From: CAZTLE01 sp964614415 | GTDB taxonomy: Bacteria; Bacteroidota; Bacteroidia; Flavobacteriales; Flavobacteriaceae | Length of the DNA stretch: 17,584 nt | Assembly: GCA_964614415.1 (NCBI GenBank) | Contig: CAZTLE010000077.1 | Span: forward strand, 1 to 17,584 | Direction: 5' to 3' | In this document: positions 1 through 7,108 of the stretch, piece after piece | Position numbering within the stretch: the first letter of the stretch is position 1 | How the letters are laid out: each line of letters starts with the position of its first letter | The notes under the pieces: generated by a model | Told to the model about the DNA's origin: nothing | Database searches by the model: none | What the model saw: only the letters and a program-made list of their open reading frames with translations | Translations under genes and position numbers: made by a program

Positions 1-1
1 G

Positions 2-400
2 GTTCCTGGAGTAACAAAACTCACAGGAGCTCCTATAGATTATTCAAGTTTTGATCAATTGGAAGGAAACCTCATAGCCTGTTTAGTTGCCTTGGTACTA
101 GTGTGGGCTACCGCAGGATTTGGAGAAGAAATTATCTTTCGCGGTTATTTTATGCGACAATTTGTAAAATTCTTTGGGGAAAGCAAAGTGAGCATTGTGC
201 TTAATATTGTCCTGCTCGGATGTTTTTTTGGCTTTATGCATAGTTATCAGGGAATTACCGGACAGGTTGTTACAGGGATCGTAGGAGCGCTCTTAGCCCT
301 GATATTCTACCTACGTAAATACGATTTATGGTTCGTCATTGCTGTCCATGGCTTTTTTGATACCCTTGCGTTAATTTGTGTCTACTTTGGTCTCACGTAA
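2..400 (+). CDS. CPBP family intramembrane metalloprotease (5' end missing)
   Basis: This is the C-terminal 132 residues of a CPBP (Abi/CAAX-protease-like) membrane protein; the reading frame is open to the window edge, so the true start lies upstream. The three family motifs are visible: the Glu-Glu pair in GEEIIFRG (codons at 125-130, the EExxxR motif), a His in GFMH (codon at 239) and a His in VHGFFD (codon at 347). These residues are the expected metal and water ligands within the membrane. Hydrophobic segments surround each motif. In the family, members process prenylated or other membrane substrates or serve in bacteriocin self-immunity; nothing here shows which applies. A TTG at 59 could be mistaken for a start, but homologous sequence clearly continues upstream of it. 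No recognisable partner gene follows; the next gene is 126 bp away. Confidence 0.85.
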   Translation, partial: VPGVTKLTGAPIDYSSFDQLEGNLIACLVALVLVWATAGFGEEIIFRGYFMRQFVKFFGESKVSIVLNIVLLGCFFGFMHSYQGITGQVVTGIVGALLALIFYLRKYDLWFVIAVHGFFDTLALICVYFGLT

Positions 401-491
401 CAATGCCAGATAATAAGGCTCGTGTCGGTCTTCTGGCTTCAGGCATTCCAAAGCAACCTACTTTTCATCAATTGAACAAACTACCCAACGG

Positions 492-522
492 AAATTAGTA
501 ACTTCAAATCCCTAACGGACAG
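492..522 (+). repeat. 31-bp shared leader, copy 1 (possible promoter region)
   Basis: This segment matches 4677-4707 at 28 of 31 positions without gaps, yet the genes downstream are unrelated. It contains TAACTTCA (499-506), which resembles the Bacteroidota -7 box TAnnTTTG. A TTG at 472-474 starts 27 bp before that box, which is too far for a standard -33 element. The leader ends 4 bp before the ATG at 527, whereas copy 2 ends 32 bp before its ATG, so it is not a ribosome binding site. Whether it is a promoter or a dispersed repeat is unresolved. Confidence 0.55.
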
Positions 523-526
523 CGAA

Positions 527-886
527 ATGAAACCGAGAGAAGTAATAGAAAAATGGGTTGAACTATTCAACGAGGGAAACGCAGAAAGACTGACTGAATT
601 ATATCACCTGGACGCCATTAACCATCAGGTAGCCAATGAGCCGGTTATAGGAAAAAAAGCTATTGGAGAAATGTTTGCGGCCGAATTCAGTACAGCAGAC
701 ATGACCTGCATACCTGAGAATATATTTGAAGACGGGGAATGGGCTATCCTGGAATGGAAAGACCCTTTAGGGCTAAGAGGATGTGGATTTTTTAAAGTTG
801 TTGATGAAAAAATTAAATTTCAGCGTGGATACTGGGACAAATTATCATTCTTGAAAATGCACAATCTTCCAATACCTGAAGAATAA
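527..886 (+). CDS. NTF2-like / SnoaL-like domain protein
   Basis: This is a complete 119-residue cytoplasmic protein with the single cone-shaped NTF2/SnoaL fold expected from its length. The N-terminus has the typical helix (VIEKWVELFNEGN), followed by LYHLDAINHQ, where an Asp-Ala-x-x-x-His pattern lines the pocket in many SnoaL-like proteins. An IGKKAIGEMF helix and alternating beta strands (WAILEWKDP, GCGFFKVVDEKI, QRGYWD) follow. Family members include polyketide cyclases, steroid isomerases and many uncharacterised pocket proteins, so the substrate cannot be named. It has no signal peptide. The ATG at 527 is the first in frame and gives a full-length domain. It lies between a protease fragment and a regulator, with no clear operon link to either. 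Confidence 0.85.
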   Translation: MKPREVIEKWVELFNEGNAERLTELYHLDAINHQVANEPVIGKKAIGEMFAAEFSTADMTCIPENIFEDGEWAILEWKDPLGLRGCGFFKVVDEKIKFQRGYWDKLSFLKMHNLPIPEE

Positions 887-957
887 AAAATTCGATGCAC
901 AACGATGGTTATAACGCAATGCAAGCGCCATGGCCGAAGCCCTTAGCCCGGCTGGCG

Positions 958-973
958 CCTGTCTGCCGACAGG
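958..973 (+). repeat. Hairpin B, solitary copy (CCTGTC / GACAGG)
   Basis: A perfect 6-bp stem, CCTGTC with GACAGG, closes a TGCC loop. The same architecture with compensated base changes occurs at 4556-4571 and 8954-8969. Immediately upstream, GCGCCA (925-930) can pair with TGGCGC (953-958), so 925-973 could form two adjacent hairpins downstream of the gene ending at 886. No T-run follows, so it does not look like a standard intrinsic terminator. Confidence 0.6.
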
Positions 974-985
974 AAATTAATTAAG

Positions 986-993
986 TAACTTTA
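986..993 (+). promoter_or_regulatory. Candidate -7 promoter box of the AraC-type regulator
   Basis: TAACTTTA matches the Bacteroidota -7 consensus TAnnTTTG at all but the last position and lies 14 bp before the ATG at 1008. The core AGTAACTT is shared with the leaders at 492-522 and 4677-4707. No convincing TTG is present at -33, so this is weak and would give a very short 5' leader. Confidence 0.3.
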
Positions 994-1007
994 TGCAAAA
1001 GTTGTGA

Positions 1008-2105
1008 ATGAATTTTGAGCTTTCACCGATACAAATCATAACCATATGCTCGGTACTCAATGGGTTTGTGTTTGCGTTTCTGCTCTTTGAGAAGCGCGAG
1101 AATAGACAGGCGAACCGCTTTCTCTCCCTCACCATTTTTTCCATGTGCCTCACGTTTACGCCCTTCATTCTGGACATAACTATTTGGAATACCTATCAGT
1201 GGCTCTCCTGGCTCCCCTTTTCATTGTCGTATTGGATAGGACCCTCTTTTTATTTCTATATTAAGACGCTTACCGATGCTTCATTTTCGTTTCGGAAAAA
1301 GGATCTCTGGCATTTTACCCCAATCGTCCTTAATTATATTCATAGCATATATCATGGCTTTACGGACCATAACCCCTGGCCAATAGTGCACCATATAGCC
1401 GAACAGTTGGAGGCTGCAGCCATACTCTCCGTGATGACCTACCTTATATTTTCTTTCCGACTTGTTCGATCCTACCAACGTTCGCTGTTAAACAACATCT
1501 CCTATACAGAGCGAATCGATCTTCGTTGGGTGAACAAGTTTATACTGGTAGCTGCAGGTTCCTTTATCCTGATATTGGTCTTTGTTATCCTGGGCATGAC
1601 TCTGGGAGGGAAGTTTGCACCGCTGCAGTGGAACGAACCAAGGGCCTTTATTCTACTTATTTATTCAGGCGTACTCTATTGGTTAAGTATAAGCGGGTTT
1701 AAACAGGCCCAAACACTTCGAATCATCCAGCTCGAGGAAACAAATGGAGATAACCATGAAGGACACTCTGAGGTAATTTCAACACTAAAAGTCGCCATAG
1801 AAGCCAATAAGTTCTATAGGAATCCCAAGTTATCGCTGTCTGATCTCAGCGCCGTTGTCAATATTTCTGAACGAACCATCTCTACGGCTATCAACCAGGA
1901 ACTGGGAAAGAACTTCTTCCAATTGATTAACGAATACCGCGTTGCCGAAATGAAGGAGCGATTAAAAGATCCAAATAACGATCACCTCAAAATACTCAGC
2001 CTGGCGTATGATGCAGGCTTTAATTCGAAAGCAAGCTTCCATCGCGTGTTTAAATCCTATACCGGACAAACACCGAAAGAATATCGAGCCGCAAAAAGCG
2101 GGTAA
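1008..2105 (+). CDS. Membrane-anchored AraC-family transcriptional regulator
   Basis: This 365-residue protein has an N-terminal membrane domain and a C-terminal AraC-type DNA-binding domain. Hydrophobic segments lie near residues 8-29, 38-57, 63-88, 98-118, 135-153, 174-201 and 210-231, giving six or seven helices. A linker of about 30 residues leads to the two helix-turn-helix units at roughly 262-362: the first contains LSLSDLSAVVNISERTIS, and the second ends in the AraC signature AYDAGFNSKASFHRVFK followed by GQTPKEYR. Proteins of this form are common in Bacteroidota and are thought to sense a membrane or periplasmic signal and bind DNA directly. The signal is unknown. A direct repeat immediately after the stop (2111-2142) is a candidate target and would place the gene at 2210 under its control; this link is inferred from position only. 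Confidence 0.93.
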   Translation: MNFELSPIQIITICSVLNGFVFAFLLFEKRENRQANRFLSLTIFSMCLTFTPFILDITIWNTYQWLSWLPFSLSYWIGPSFYFYIKTLTDASFSFRKKDLWHFTPIVLNYIHSIYHGFTDHNPWPIVHHIAEQLEAAAILSVMTYLIFSFRLVRSYQRSLLNNISYTERIDLRWVNKFILVAAGSFILILVFVILGMTLGGKFAPLQWNEPRAFILLIYSGVLYWLSISGFKQAQTLRIIQLEETNGDNHEGHSEVISTLKVAIEANKFYRNPKLSLSDLSAVVNISERTISTAINQELGKNFFQLINEYRVAEMKERLKDPNNDHLKILSLAYDAGFNSKASFHRVFKSYTGQTPKEYRAAKSG

Positions 2106-2110
2106 TCTAC

Positions 2111-2142
2111 AGGTTTTGAGACGTCAAAACAGGTATTGAGAC
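2111..2142 (+). promoter_or_regulatory. Candidate AraC-type operator (direct repeat, 20-bp period)
   Basis: AGGTTTTGAGAC (2111-2122) is repeated as AGGTATTGAGAC (2131-2142), 11 of 12 identical, with starts 20 bp apart. AraC-family proteins often bind two direct half-sites about two helical turns apart. The site lies between the AraC-type gene and the ATG at 2210. The first half-site also overlaps a perfect hairpin, GTTTTGA (2113-2119) with TCAAAAC (2124-2130). A 12-bp near-repeat at this distance could occur about once by chance in a window this size, so the position is the main support. Confidence 0.4.
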
Positions 2143-2209
2143 CTTTCAGCTATACTCCTTTTTTATATTAGCCTGAGCCAGGAGACAGGTTCGTAAAATA
2201 ACTATACCT

Positions 2210-2743
2210 ATGAAAAGAGCAACACTGGAAAGGATGCAGATAGTGCTACTCATGCTATGGCTTCCAATAGGCATAATAGCTCAAGAAAAAGGGATCAAAG
2301 AACTTGATTTCTTAATAGGAACTTGGGAAACACGTGAAGACAATATAGAAACAGGGTGGTGGGAAACTGCTACCCGGGACATAAGCTATGCTTTAAAGGA
2401 TAATTACATCGAATTGAAAGCGACTTCCATGGATTCAAATGGTCGGGCGAGAGAATATTATTGGTATATCAATTACAATAAAAAGGCCCAACAATTCGAA
2501 ATGGTATCAATGTTCAGCAACTGGCATAAAACACAATTTGATATTCTCGAATGGGACCCTCCAAAAAGAAAATTAACCATTCGAAACAGGCCCGATCGTG
2601 AAAGTGAATTTAGTGAACGTTTTGGCGAACTAATTTTTAGTGAAGACTTCAACACCTATACCTGGAAAGGTGAAAATAAATATGGAGACCCAAACAATCC
2701 AAGTGTTTGGAAGTATATAGAGAAAGGTGTTCGAAAGAGATAA
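2210..2743 (+). CDS. Exported DUF1579-like (lipocalin-type barrel) protein
   Basis: This 177-residue protein has an N-terminal hydrophobic export signal ending near IGIIAQ (about residue 25). The mature protein begins with LDFLIGTWETRED, the hallmark opening of DUF1579 and related small beta-barrel proteins, and continues with alternating strands rich in Trp and Tyr (GWWETATRD, REYYWYINYN, FEMVSMFSNW, YTWKGENKYG). It is probably periplasmic and may bind a small ligand; no catalytic motif is recognisable. The ATG at 2234 would give a tighter signal peptide (MQIVLLMLW) and may be the true start. The gene directly follows the AraC-type regulator and the repeat at 2111-2142, so regulation by that protein is plausible. 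No strong -33/-7 pair was found upstream. Confidence 0.65.
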   Translation: MKRATLERMQIVLLMLWLPIGIIAQEKGIKELDFLIGTWETREDNIETGWWETATRDISYALKDNYIELKATSMDSNGRAREYYWYINYNKKAQQFEMVSMFSNWHKTQFDILEWDPPKRKLTIRNRPDRESEFSERFGELIFSEDFNTYTWKGENKYGDPNNPSVWKYIEKGVRKR

Positions 2744-2807
2744 CAAGGAGTGCTTACAGCGCATACAGCTTCAATGAATACATGAATAACCCTAAACTCT
2801 GGCAGAA

Positions 2808-4394
2808 ATGAAATTTAAAGTAACTCTTTTACTCTTTGTAATCCTGGGATGCCAAAAGCAGGAGACAATTGATACCTTTCCCATCATGGGAGATCTACCC
2901 ATGGGCGAACACCCTGTTGGGTTCCAAACACTATTCACGCATGACCTCACCAAGAATGCCGTCCCCTATGCAGACTGGGACGGGCACCTATATGAGGAGC
3001 CTACAGCTGAAGCTGGACGACCCTTCCAAATCAATGTATGGTATCCGGCGCAACCCGATTCTGGCGATCCACTGAAATATGGGGATTACGTCGATCTAAT
3101 GGGTAGGCAAACCAATTTTGGGGAGTCTGAAGCGCAAAAAGACTTCGCCAGGAAAGTCTTTGTTAGGCAAACACGAGATTTAAGAAACATTCTGGAAGCA
3201 AAAAACAAAGTAGAATTAAGTCCGGAACAACTGAATCAACTCCTTGACCTGGATGTCTTTGCTCGTTTGAATGCTAAGGCCACAGAAGGAAAGTATCCTG
3301 TCGTTGTATACCCAAATGGAAGTAGTCCGGCGTATCAAAGCATAACCTGCGAGTTTTTAGCAAGTCATGGTTATGTAACGGTTGCTTTCGCTCCAAAAGG
3401 AAGGTTTTCTTCGGGAATGGAAATCTCTACCCTTGGCTTAGAGTTGGCCGTGGATGACCTCGAGTTCGTACTTGGAAAGATCAGTGAGGCACCCAATGTG
3501 GATATGGATCAGGTCTCTATACTCGCCAATGCGATTTCTTCCTCTGTGGGAGCGGCTGCTGTATCAAGAAATGAGAAGATCAAGGCATTGATCAGTCTGG
3601 AAGGAGGCTTGCCAAGTTCCTTCGAACAACGATTGTTAAACGAATCGGTTTTTTATCAGCCTGAAAATATTCGCGCACCGATCTTGTTCATTTATTCACC
3701 CCATCCGGCCATCGATCCGGAATACACTTTCCATTTAAAATATGCCGATCGATATTACGCACACTTCCCTGAGATGTCTGAGTTTGCCATGCTGAATTAT
3801 GGCATGTTTGATGAATTCATTCCGGATATTATAGGAGCGCATTCAGGAAATATTAAAAAAGGGTACGAGACAGCTAATGAACTGGTATTACGATTTCTGA
3901 ATCAAAAGATAAAAGGAGAATCAGGTGCATTATTTGATGATGCTTTCACAGCATCCAGGGAGTATATCGATACTACGTTTGTTTTACCAGGGCTACCTAG
4001 TCCACCAAACATGGCCGTTCTTAAAGATACGTTTTGGAAGGAAGGCTTTGATGCCATTGAAGATATATACCGGCAGCTAAAATTGGAAGGGAATACACAA
4101 CCCTTCTCCAAAGATTTTTATACAGCCTACCGAAACTGGCTGGCCTGGAAAAAAGACGAGGACTATACCAATCGATTACGACTGTATGAACTTGCTTATG
4201 ATAGTTATCCTGAATCTGCCAGGATCAATTATTACGTAGCATACTATTCGATGAAGCGGGAATTAAATGAACAGGCGCAGCGTTTCTATAGTCAAGCGTT
4301 ATCACTGGTCGAAGCAGATGAAGAGCTAAGTGTCGGTGAAAAATCAACACTGAGGACGCGCGCTTCTGATGAATTAAATAGTCTGATCAAATAG
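2808..4394 (+). CDS. Alpha/beta-hydrolase-fold lipoprotein with C-terminal helical repeats
   Basis: This 528-residue protein starts with a lipoprotein signal, FVILGC, with the acylated Cys at residue 15, so it should be anchored in the envelope. Residues about 70-365 look like a platelet-activating factor acetylhydrolase / dienelactone-hydrolase type alpha/beta fold: RPFQINVWYP, KYPVVVYPNGSS (oxyanion strand), FLASHGYVTVAFAPKG, and the nucleophile-elbow strand VSILANAISSSVGAA. The usual G-x-S-x-G is S-S-S-V-G here (244-248, candidate Ser246). Where relatives place the catalytic His before a Phe (H-x-x-F-x-D), this protein reads YGMFDEF, with Tyr331. Activity may therefore be altered or lost. 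Residues about 435-528 are helical and TPR-like, with a 95-residue Ala/Tyr-rich run (LRLYELAYDSYPES, QAQRFYSQALSL). The serine hydrolase downstream is 345 bp away, across a repeat-rich gap. Confidence 0.8.
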   Translation: MKFKVTLLLFVILGCQKQETIDTFPIMGDLPMGEHPVGFQTLFTHDLTKNAVPYADWDGHLYEEPTAEAGRPFQINVWYPAQPDSGDPLKYGDYVDLMGRQTNFGESEAQKDFARKVFVRQTRDLRNILEAKNKVELSPEQLNQLLDLDVFARLNAKATEGKYPVVVYPNGSSPAYQSITCEFLASHGYVTVAFAPKGRFSSGMEISTLGLELAVDDLEFVLGKISEAPNVDMDQVSILANAISSSVGAAAVSRNEKIKALISLEGGLPSSFEQRLLNESVFYQPENIRAPILFIYSPHPAIDPEYTFHLKYADRYYAHFPEMSEFAMLNYGMFDEFIPDIIGAHSGNIKKGYETANELVLRFLNQKIKGESGALFDDAFTASREYIDTTFVLPGLPSPPNMAVLKDTFWKEGFDAIEDIYRQLKLEGNTQPFSKDFYTAYRNWLAWKKDEDYTNRLRLYELAYDSYPESARINYYVAYYSMKRELNEQAQRFYSQALSLVEADEELSVGEKSTLRTRASDELNSLIK

Positions 4395-4453
4395 GGTTAC
4401 GCCTGATCTGGTATGTAAACAAACTAACCTTCCAACAATCAATACTGACAAAT

Positions 4454-4488
4454 GAGATTTCTCTCCGCCTCCGGCGGATCGAAATGAC
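4454..4488 (+). repeat. Hairpin A, copy 1 of the composite module
   Basis: The inner stem TCCGCC (4464-4469) pairs with GGCGGA (4473-4478) around a TCC loop. An outer stem, ATTTC (4457-4461) with GAAAT (4481-4485), is separated from it by a symmetrical TC/TC internal loop. TCGAAATGAC (4479-4488) is identical in all three copies. It lies 60 bp after the stop at 4394 and has no T-run. Confidence 0.75.
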
Positions 4489-4515
4489 GGGTGAACCTAC
4501 TTATTGGTATTCACA

Positions 4516-4555
4516 CGTTTAACCGGTTAAACGGTTAAGCGGTTAAGCGGTTCAA
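4516..4555 (+). repeat. 8-bp tandem array, copy 1 (five units)
   Basis: Five 8-bp units sit head to tail: CGTTTAAC, CGGTTAAA, CGGTTAAG, CGGTTAAG and CGGTTCAA. The first two units join into a perfect 18-bp palindrome, CGTTTAACCGGTTAAACG (4516-4533). The last unit abuts hairpin B without a gap. Confidence 0.8.
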
Positions 4556-4571
4556 CCTACCTACCGGTAGG
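4556..4571 (+). repeat. Hairpin B, copy in module 1 (CCTACC / GGTAGG)
   Basis: A perfect 6-bp stem, CCTACC with GGTAGG, closes a TACC loop. Compared with 958-973, stem positions 4 and 5 differ but both are compensated on the opposite arm. It directly follows the 8-bp array, as it does at 8954. Confidence 0.7.
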
Positions 4572-4676
4572 CAGGCAAATAAACCTCCAACTTCGATACT
4601 TCCGACTGCCTCCTAAACCCAGTCTACTACTGTACCTGGAAGCCGGTTCTTTCCTCGTTTCTCATTGCACACTCAA

Positions 4677-4707
4677 AAATTAGTAACTTAAAATCCGTAA
4701 CTGACAG
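4677..4707 (+). repeat. 31-bp shared leader, copy 2 (possible promoter region)
   Basis: It is 28/31 identical to 492-522. It contains TAACTTAA (4684-4691) in the place of a -7 box. A TTG at 4665-4667 lies 16 bp before that box, slightly short of the usual 17-23 bp. If used, transcription would start about 45 bp before the ATG at 4740. Confidence 0.5.
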
Positions 4708-4739
4708 AAACGATACCCTTACCTCAAGAATAAAACAAG

Positions 4740-6203
4740 ATGATAAAACACTTCAAAAAAACCAGTGCATTAGTTGCCCTACTGATAATTTCCAGCCTCA
4801 CAGCATTCGCTCAGCAGGAGGAGTCCTATGATTACGCAACATCAAACAGGGAAATGATCCAACGTGGGGTTCAGGCGGTTCTTTGTTGTAATGGGCTGTT
4901 CACTTCCAACAGAACCCTGGAACAGGTCTATGATCAGGAACTTAGATATTTAAGAGAACCTATAGGAAATGCACAGGGAGGGGATTATGAAATAGATTGG
5001 GATAAAAAAACGGTCACTATCGGTTCCAGCCAAAATGGACCCGTGATGCGTGCTGCGTTCAGAAAAGGAATCGGATGCATTATTTTAGCGCCCGATCAGA
5101 CTTTTGAAATACTGGACGATCTCCCCATACAAAGCCTTCCCCCACTTCCCGGAGATCCTTCGGCCCTACCCTGGCCTCAAGGTGATCTGGTAACACAACA
5201 AACACTACCGACGTACATCGATGCAGGTAGGTTAACTGATGCTTCCAATTGGTCCTTTGAAAGGGATTCTCCCGAACAGGTCACGTTAAGTCTTATGGTT
5301 GTGCATAAAGGTGAGATCATTCACGAACGGTATGCGGATGGTGTTGATATGTACACCAAAACACGCACCTGGTCAACGGCCAAAAGCATTGCGGCTACCT
5401 TGATAGGCATGCTGGTGGATGAGGGTAAAATGAGTTTGGACGACCCTCTTGGACTTGAATGGCTGCCTAAGGAGCGAACATCCGAAGATGATCCGCGTGC
5501 AGCTATCACCCTACGGCATGTATTGAACATGTCCAGTGGGCTTTACACCGTGGATAACAGGAGGATGGAGTATGCAACCGGTTCCGGACTTTCCTATTGG
5601 GCAGGGGCGAGTTCTTCAAACGGGGCAAGAAACAGAGGACTCATCAGAGAACCGGGGTCCTATTGGGATTATGAAAACTATGATACGCTTCTGGCCGTAT
5701 TGGCCATGAAAAAGGCGCTGGGTGATGATAAAACCTATCTGGAATTTCCCAGGAAAGCGCTGTTTGACAAAATCGGAATGAGAAATACATTTCCCAGCAC
5801 GGATCGGTTTGGGGATTTTATTTTTAGCAGTCAGGTATACACGAATGCCCGGGATCTTGCCCGATTCGGTATGCTCTATGAGCAAAACGGTCTTTGGAAT
5901 GGGGAAAGATTGCTATCTGAAGAATGGATAGACTTTGTGAGAACTCCGGCACCTTCAACCACCGAACGAGGTAACTTTTACGGTGGGCAATGGTGGCTGG
6001 TTCCCGATAATCGCAATGACGTACCTAAAGATGCATATTCCACAGCTGGAAATCGGGGGCAATATGTCATTGTGGTGCCTTCACACGATTTGGTCATCGT
6101 AAGAAGGGGGCTTGATTATGGCAGACAGGGATTCAACCGATGGGACCTGACGCGGGAAGTGTTAAAAGCATTCCCGGATGATTATAAAGCTAAAGATGAT
6201 TAG
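4740..6203 (+). CDS. Exported serine hydrolase, class C beta-lactamase / penicillin-binding-protein-like
   Basis: This 487-residue protein has a clear signal peptide (KTSALVALLIISSLTAFAQ, cleavage near residue 24). A region of about 130 residues precedes the catalytic domain, which contains the family motifs in order: S212-T-A-K215 (SxxK, nucleophile and general base), Y311-E-N313 (YxN), and G437-N-R-G440 at the position of the KTG/HxG strand. LRHVLNMSSGL (258-268) and DLARFGMLYEQNGLW (372-386) are also typical of beta-lactamase-fold esterases and peptidases. Such proteins are periplasmic or lipid-facing and act as esterases, D-amino-acid peptidases or transesterases; resistance to antibiotics cannot be inferred. 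The region before residue 150 includes a paired Cys49-Cys50 and is not recognised. A 31-bp shared leader lies upstream. It ends 162 bp before the next gene. Confidence 0.92.
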   Translation: MIKHFKKTSALVALLIISSLTAFAQQEESYDYATSNREMIQRGVQAVLCCNGLFTSNRTLEQVYDQELRYLREPIGNAQGGDYEIDWDKKTVTIGSSQNGPVMRAAFRKGIGCIILAPDQTFEILDDLPIQSLPPLPGDPSALPWPQGDLVTQQTLPTYIDAGRLTDASNWSFERDSPEQVTLSLMVVHKGEIIHERYADGVDMYTKTRTWSTAKSIAATLIGMLVDEGKMSLDDPLGLEWLPKERTSEDDPRAAITLRHVLNMSSGLYTVDNRRMEYATGSGLSYWAGASSSNGARNRGLIREPGSYWDYENYDTLLAVLAMKKALGDDKTYLEFPRKALFDKIGMRNTFPSTDRFGDFIFSSQVYTNARDLARFGMLYEQNGLWNGERLLSEEWIDFVRTPAPSTTERGNFYGGQWWLVPDNRNDVPKDAYSTAGNRGQYVIVVPSHDLVIVRRGLDYGRQGFNRWDLTREVLKAFPDDYKAKDD

Positions 6204-6365
6204 GACTTAATAGCTTAATTTAAAGCAACCGTTATAACCATTGCCATGCGAACAGTAAGTCTTTATCGGAAAAGTCTCCGGAAGAAGAAAATCTAATTAA
6301 GTTGGTATCCTGGGATTCTATTGTCCTATTTCAATTACATAAAGTCCAAATTAAATCCAAATAGT

Positions 6366-7094
6366 ATGAAAAAGATAGTGTTGTTATTGGTGCTAGCACT
6401 AATGAGTTATAAAGGAAATACACAAAGCCAGGAGGGTTACGACAAAAAGGTTGTTGAACTCAATTCAACCTCTTTTTACTACTACGAAGCTACGAGCGAT
6501 TCGAAGTCGGTCGTACTGTTGTTCCACGATTGGTTTGGAGTGTCCGATCTTAGTTTTGAAATTGGGAACGAATTAAAAGAAAAAGGGTACGACGTTATAA
6601 TCCTCGATTTGTACAAAGGCAAATCTGCAAAGACGAATCAGGAAGCACGCACACTTATGAACTCCATTGATCAGGCGAATGTTTGGAATTTTATTGATCA
6701 GGTAGTCACGAAGGCAGATCAGTCCTATGATGAAATAATTTTTTGGGGATTTAGTTTAGGAACAGTACCGGCGTCGAACACCGCAATAAAACACCACGAA
6801 ATTGTAGATGGATTAATTCTATTTTATGGAAATGTAACGCAAGATGAAGAACAACTGGCCAAAATTACATTCCCGACGTTGATGGTTATGGGCGGTAAAG
6901 ACAATCCGGATGGGGCCATTAATTTTTTTAACTCGGTCAACAAACTATCCGGCGCAGCAACGCTGTTCATTTACCCACAGGCACAACATGCCTTTGCTCA
7001 AAAGTTATTTAATAATGGGGCCAATTATGATAGCAATGCCAAAGAAGCCAGTTTGAATGTTGTTTCCCAATTTTTAGCTCAATTAAAAAAATAA
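6366..7094 (+). CDS. Exported dienelactone-hydrolase-family protein
   Basis: This 242-residue alpha/beta hydrolase begins at the ATG at 6366, which gives a good signal peptide (MKKIVLLLVLALMSYKGNTQ). A longer frame from a TTG at 6321 would put a polar stretch before the signal and is less likely. Motifs in order are VVLLFHDWFGVSD (49-61, oxyanion strand), GYDVIILDLYKGKSA (74-88), the nucleophile elbow GFSLG (Ser130), GGKDNPDG (Asp179) and QAQHAF (His208). A complete Ser-Asp-His triad is therefore present. Classical dienelactone hydrolases use Cys and are cytoplasmic, so this exported Ser-type member probably acts on another ester or lactone. No catabolic cluster for chlorocatechols is nearby. 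It is co-oriented with the serine hydrolase 162 bp upstream. Confidence 0.9.
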   Translation: MKKIVLLLVLALMSYKGNTQSQEGYDKKVVELNSTSFYYYEATSDSKSVVLLFHDWFGVSDLSFEIGNELKEKGYDVIILDLYKGKSAKTNQEARTLMNSIDQANVWNFIDQVVTKADQSYDEIIFWGFSLGTVPASNTAIKHHEIVDGLILFYGNVTQDEEQLAKITFPTLMVMGGKDNPDGAINFFNSVNKLSGAATLFIYPQAQHAFAQKLFNNGANYDSNAKEASLNVVSQFLAQLKK

Positions 7095-7108
7095 CTTTAA
7101 TCTCCACG

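Larger units (their letters stand above)
4395..4739 (+). other. Repeat-rich intergenic region of 345 bp
   Basis: No coding region is supported here. In order it holds the composite repeat module (hairpin A 4454-4488, 8-bp array 4516-4555, hairpin B 4556-4571), about 105 bp with nothing recognised, and the 31-bp leader (4677-4707) 32 bp before the next ATG. Copy 1 of the module differs from the others by about 20 extra bases between hairpin A and the array. Confidence 0.7.

Noticed and set aside
901..973. attC-like integron recombination site downstream of the small NTF2-like gene
   Set aside because: The hairpin region after a small gene is suggestive, but I could not place paired RYYYAAC and GTTRRRY boxes with correct spacing, and no integrase is present.
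4464..4478. Intrinsic transcription terminators at the hairpin A and hairpin B sites
   Set aside because: None of the hairpins is followed by a run of T, so Rho-independent termination in the usual form is not supported.
4740..6203. Antibiotic-resistance beta-lactamase
   Set aside because: The SxxK and YxN motifs are shared with many esterases and peptidases, the third motif is GNRG rather than KTG, and the long N-terminal region is atypical for AmpC-type enzymes.
905..6241. The 12-mer ATGGTTATAACG at 905-916 and its reverse complement at 6230-6241, which could be inverted ends of an element
   Set aside because: About nine 12-base inverted matches are expected by chance in a window of this size, and the similarity does not extend beyond 12 bases. 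No transposase lies between them.
6321..6365. N-terminal extension of the dienelactone-hydrolase-like protein from TTG 6321
   Set aside because: The extension would place a polar, basic stretch before the signal peptide. The ATG at 6366 gives a standard signal peptide directly.
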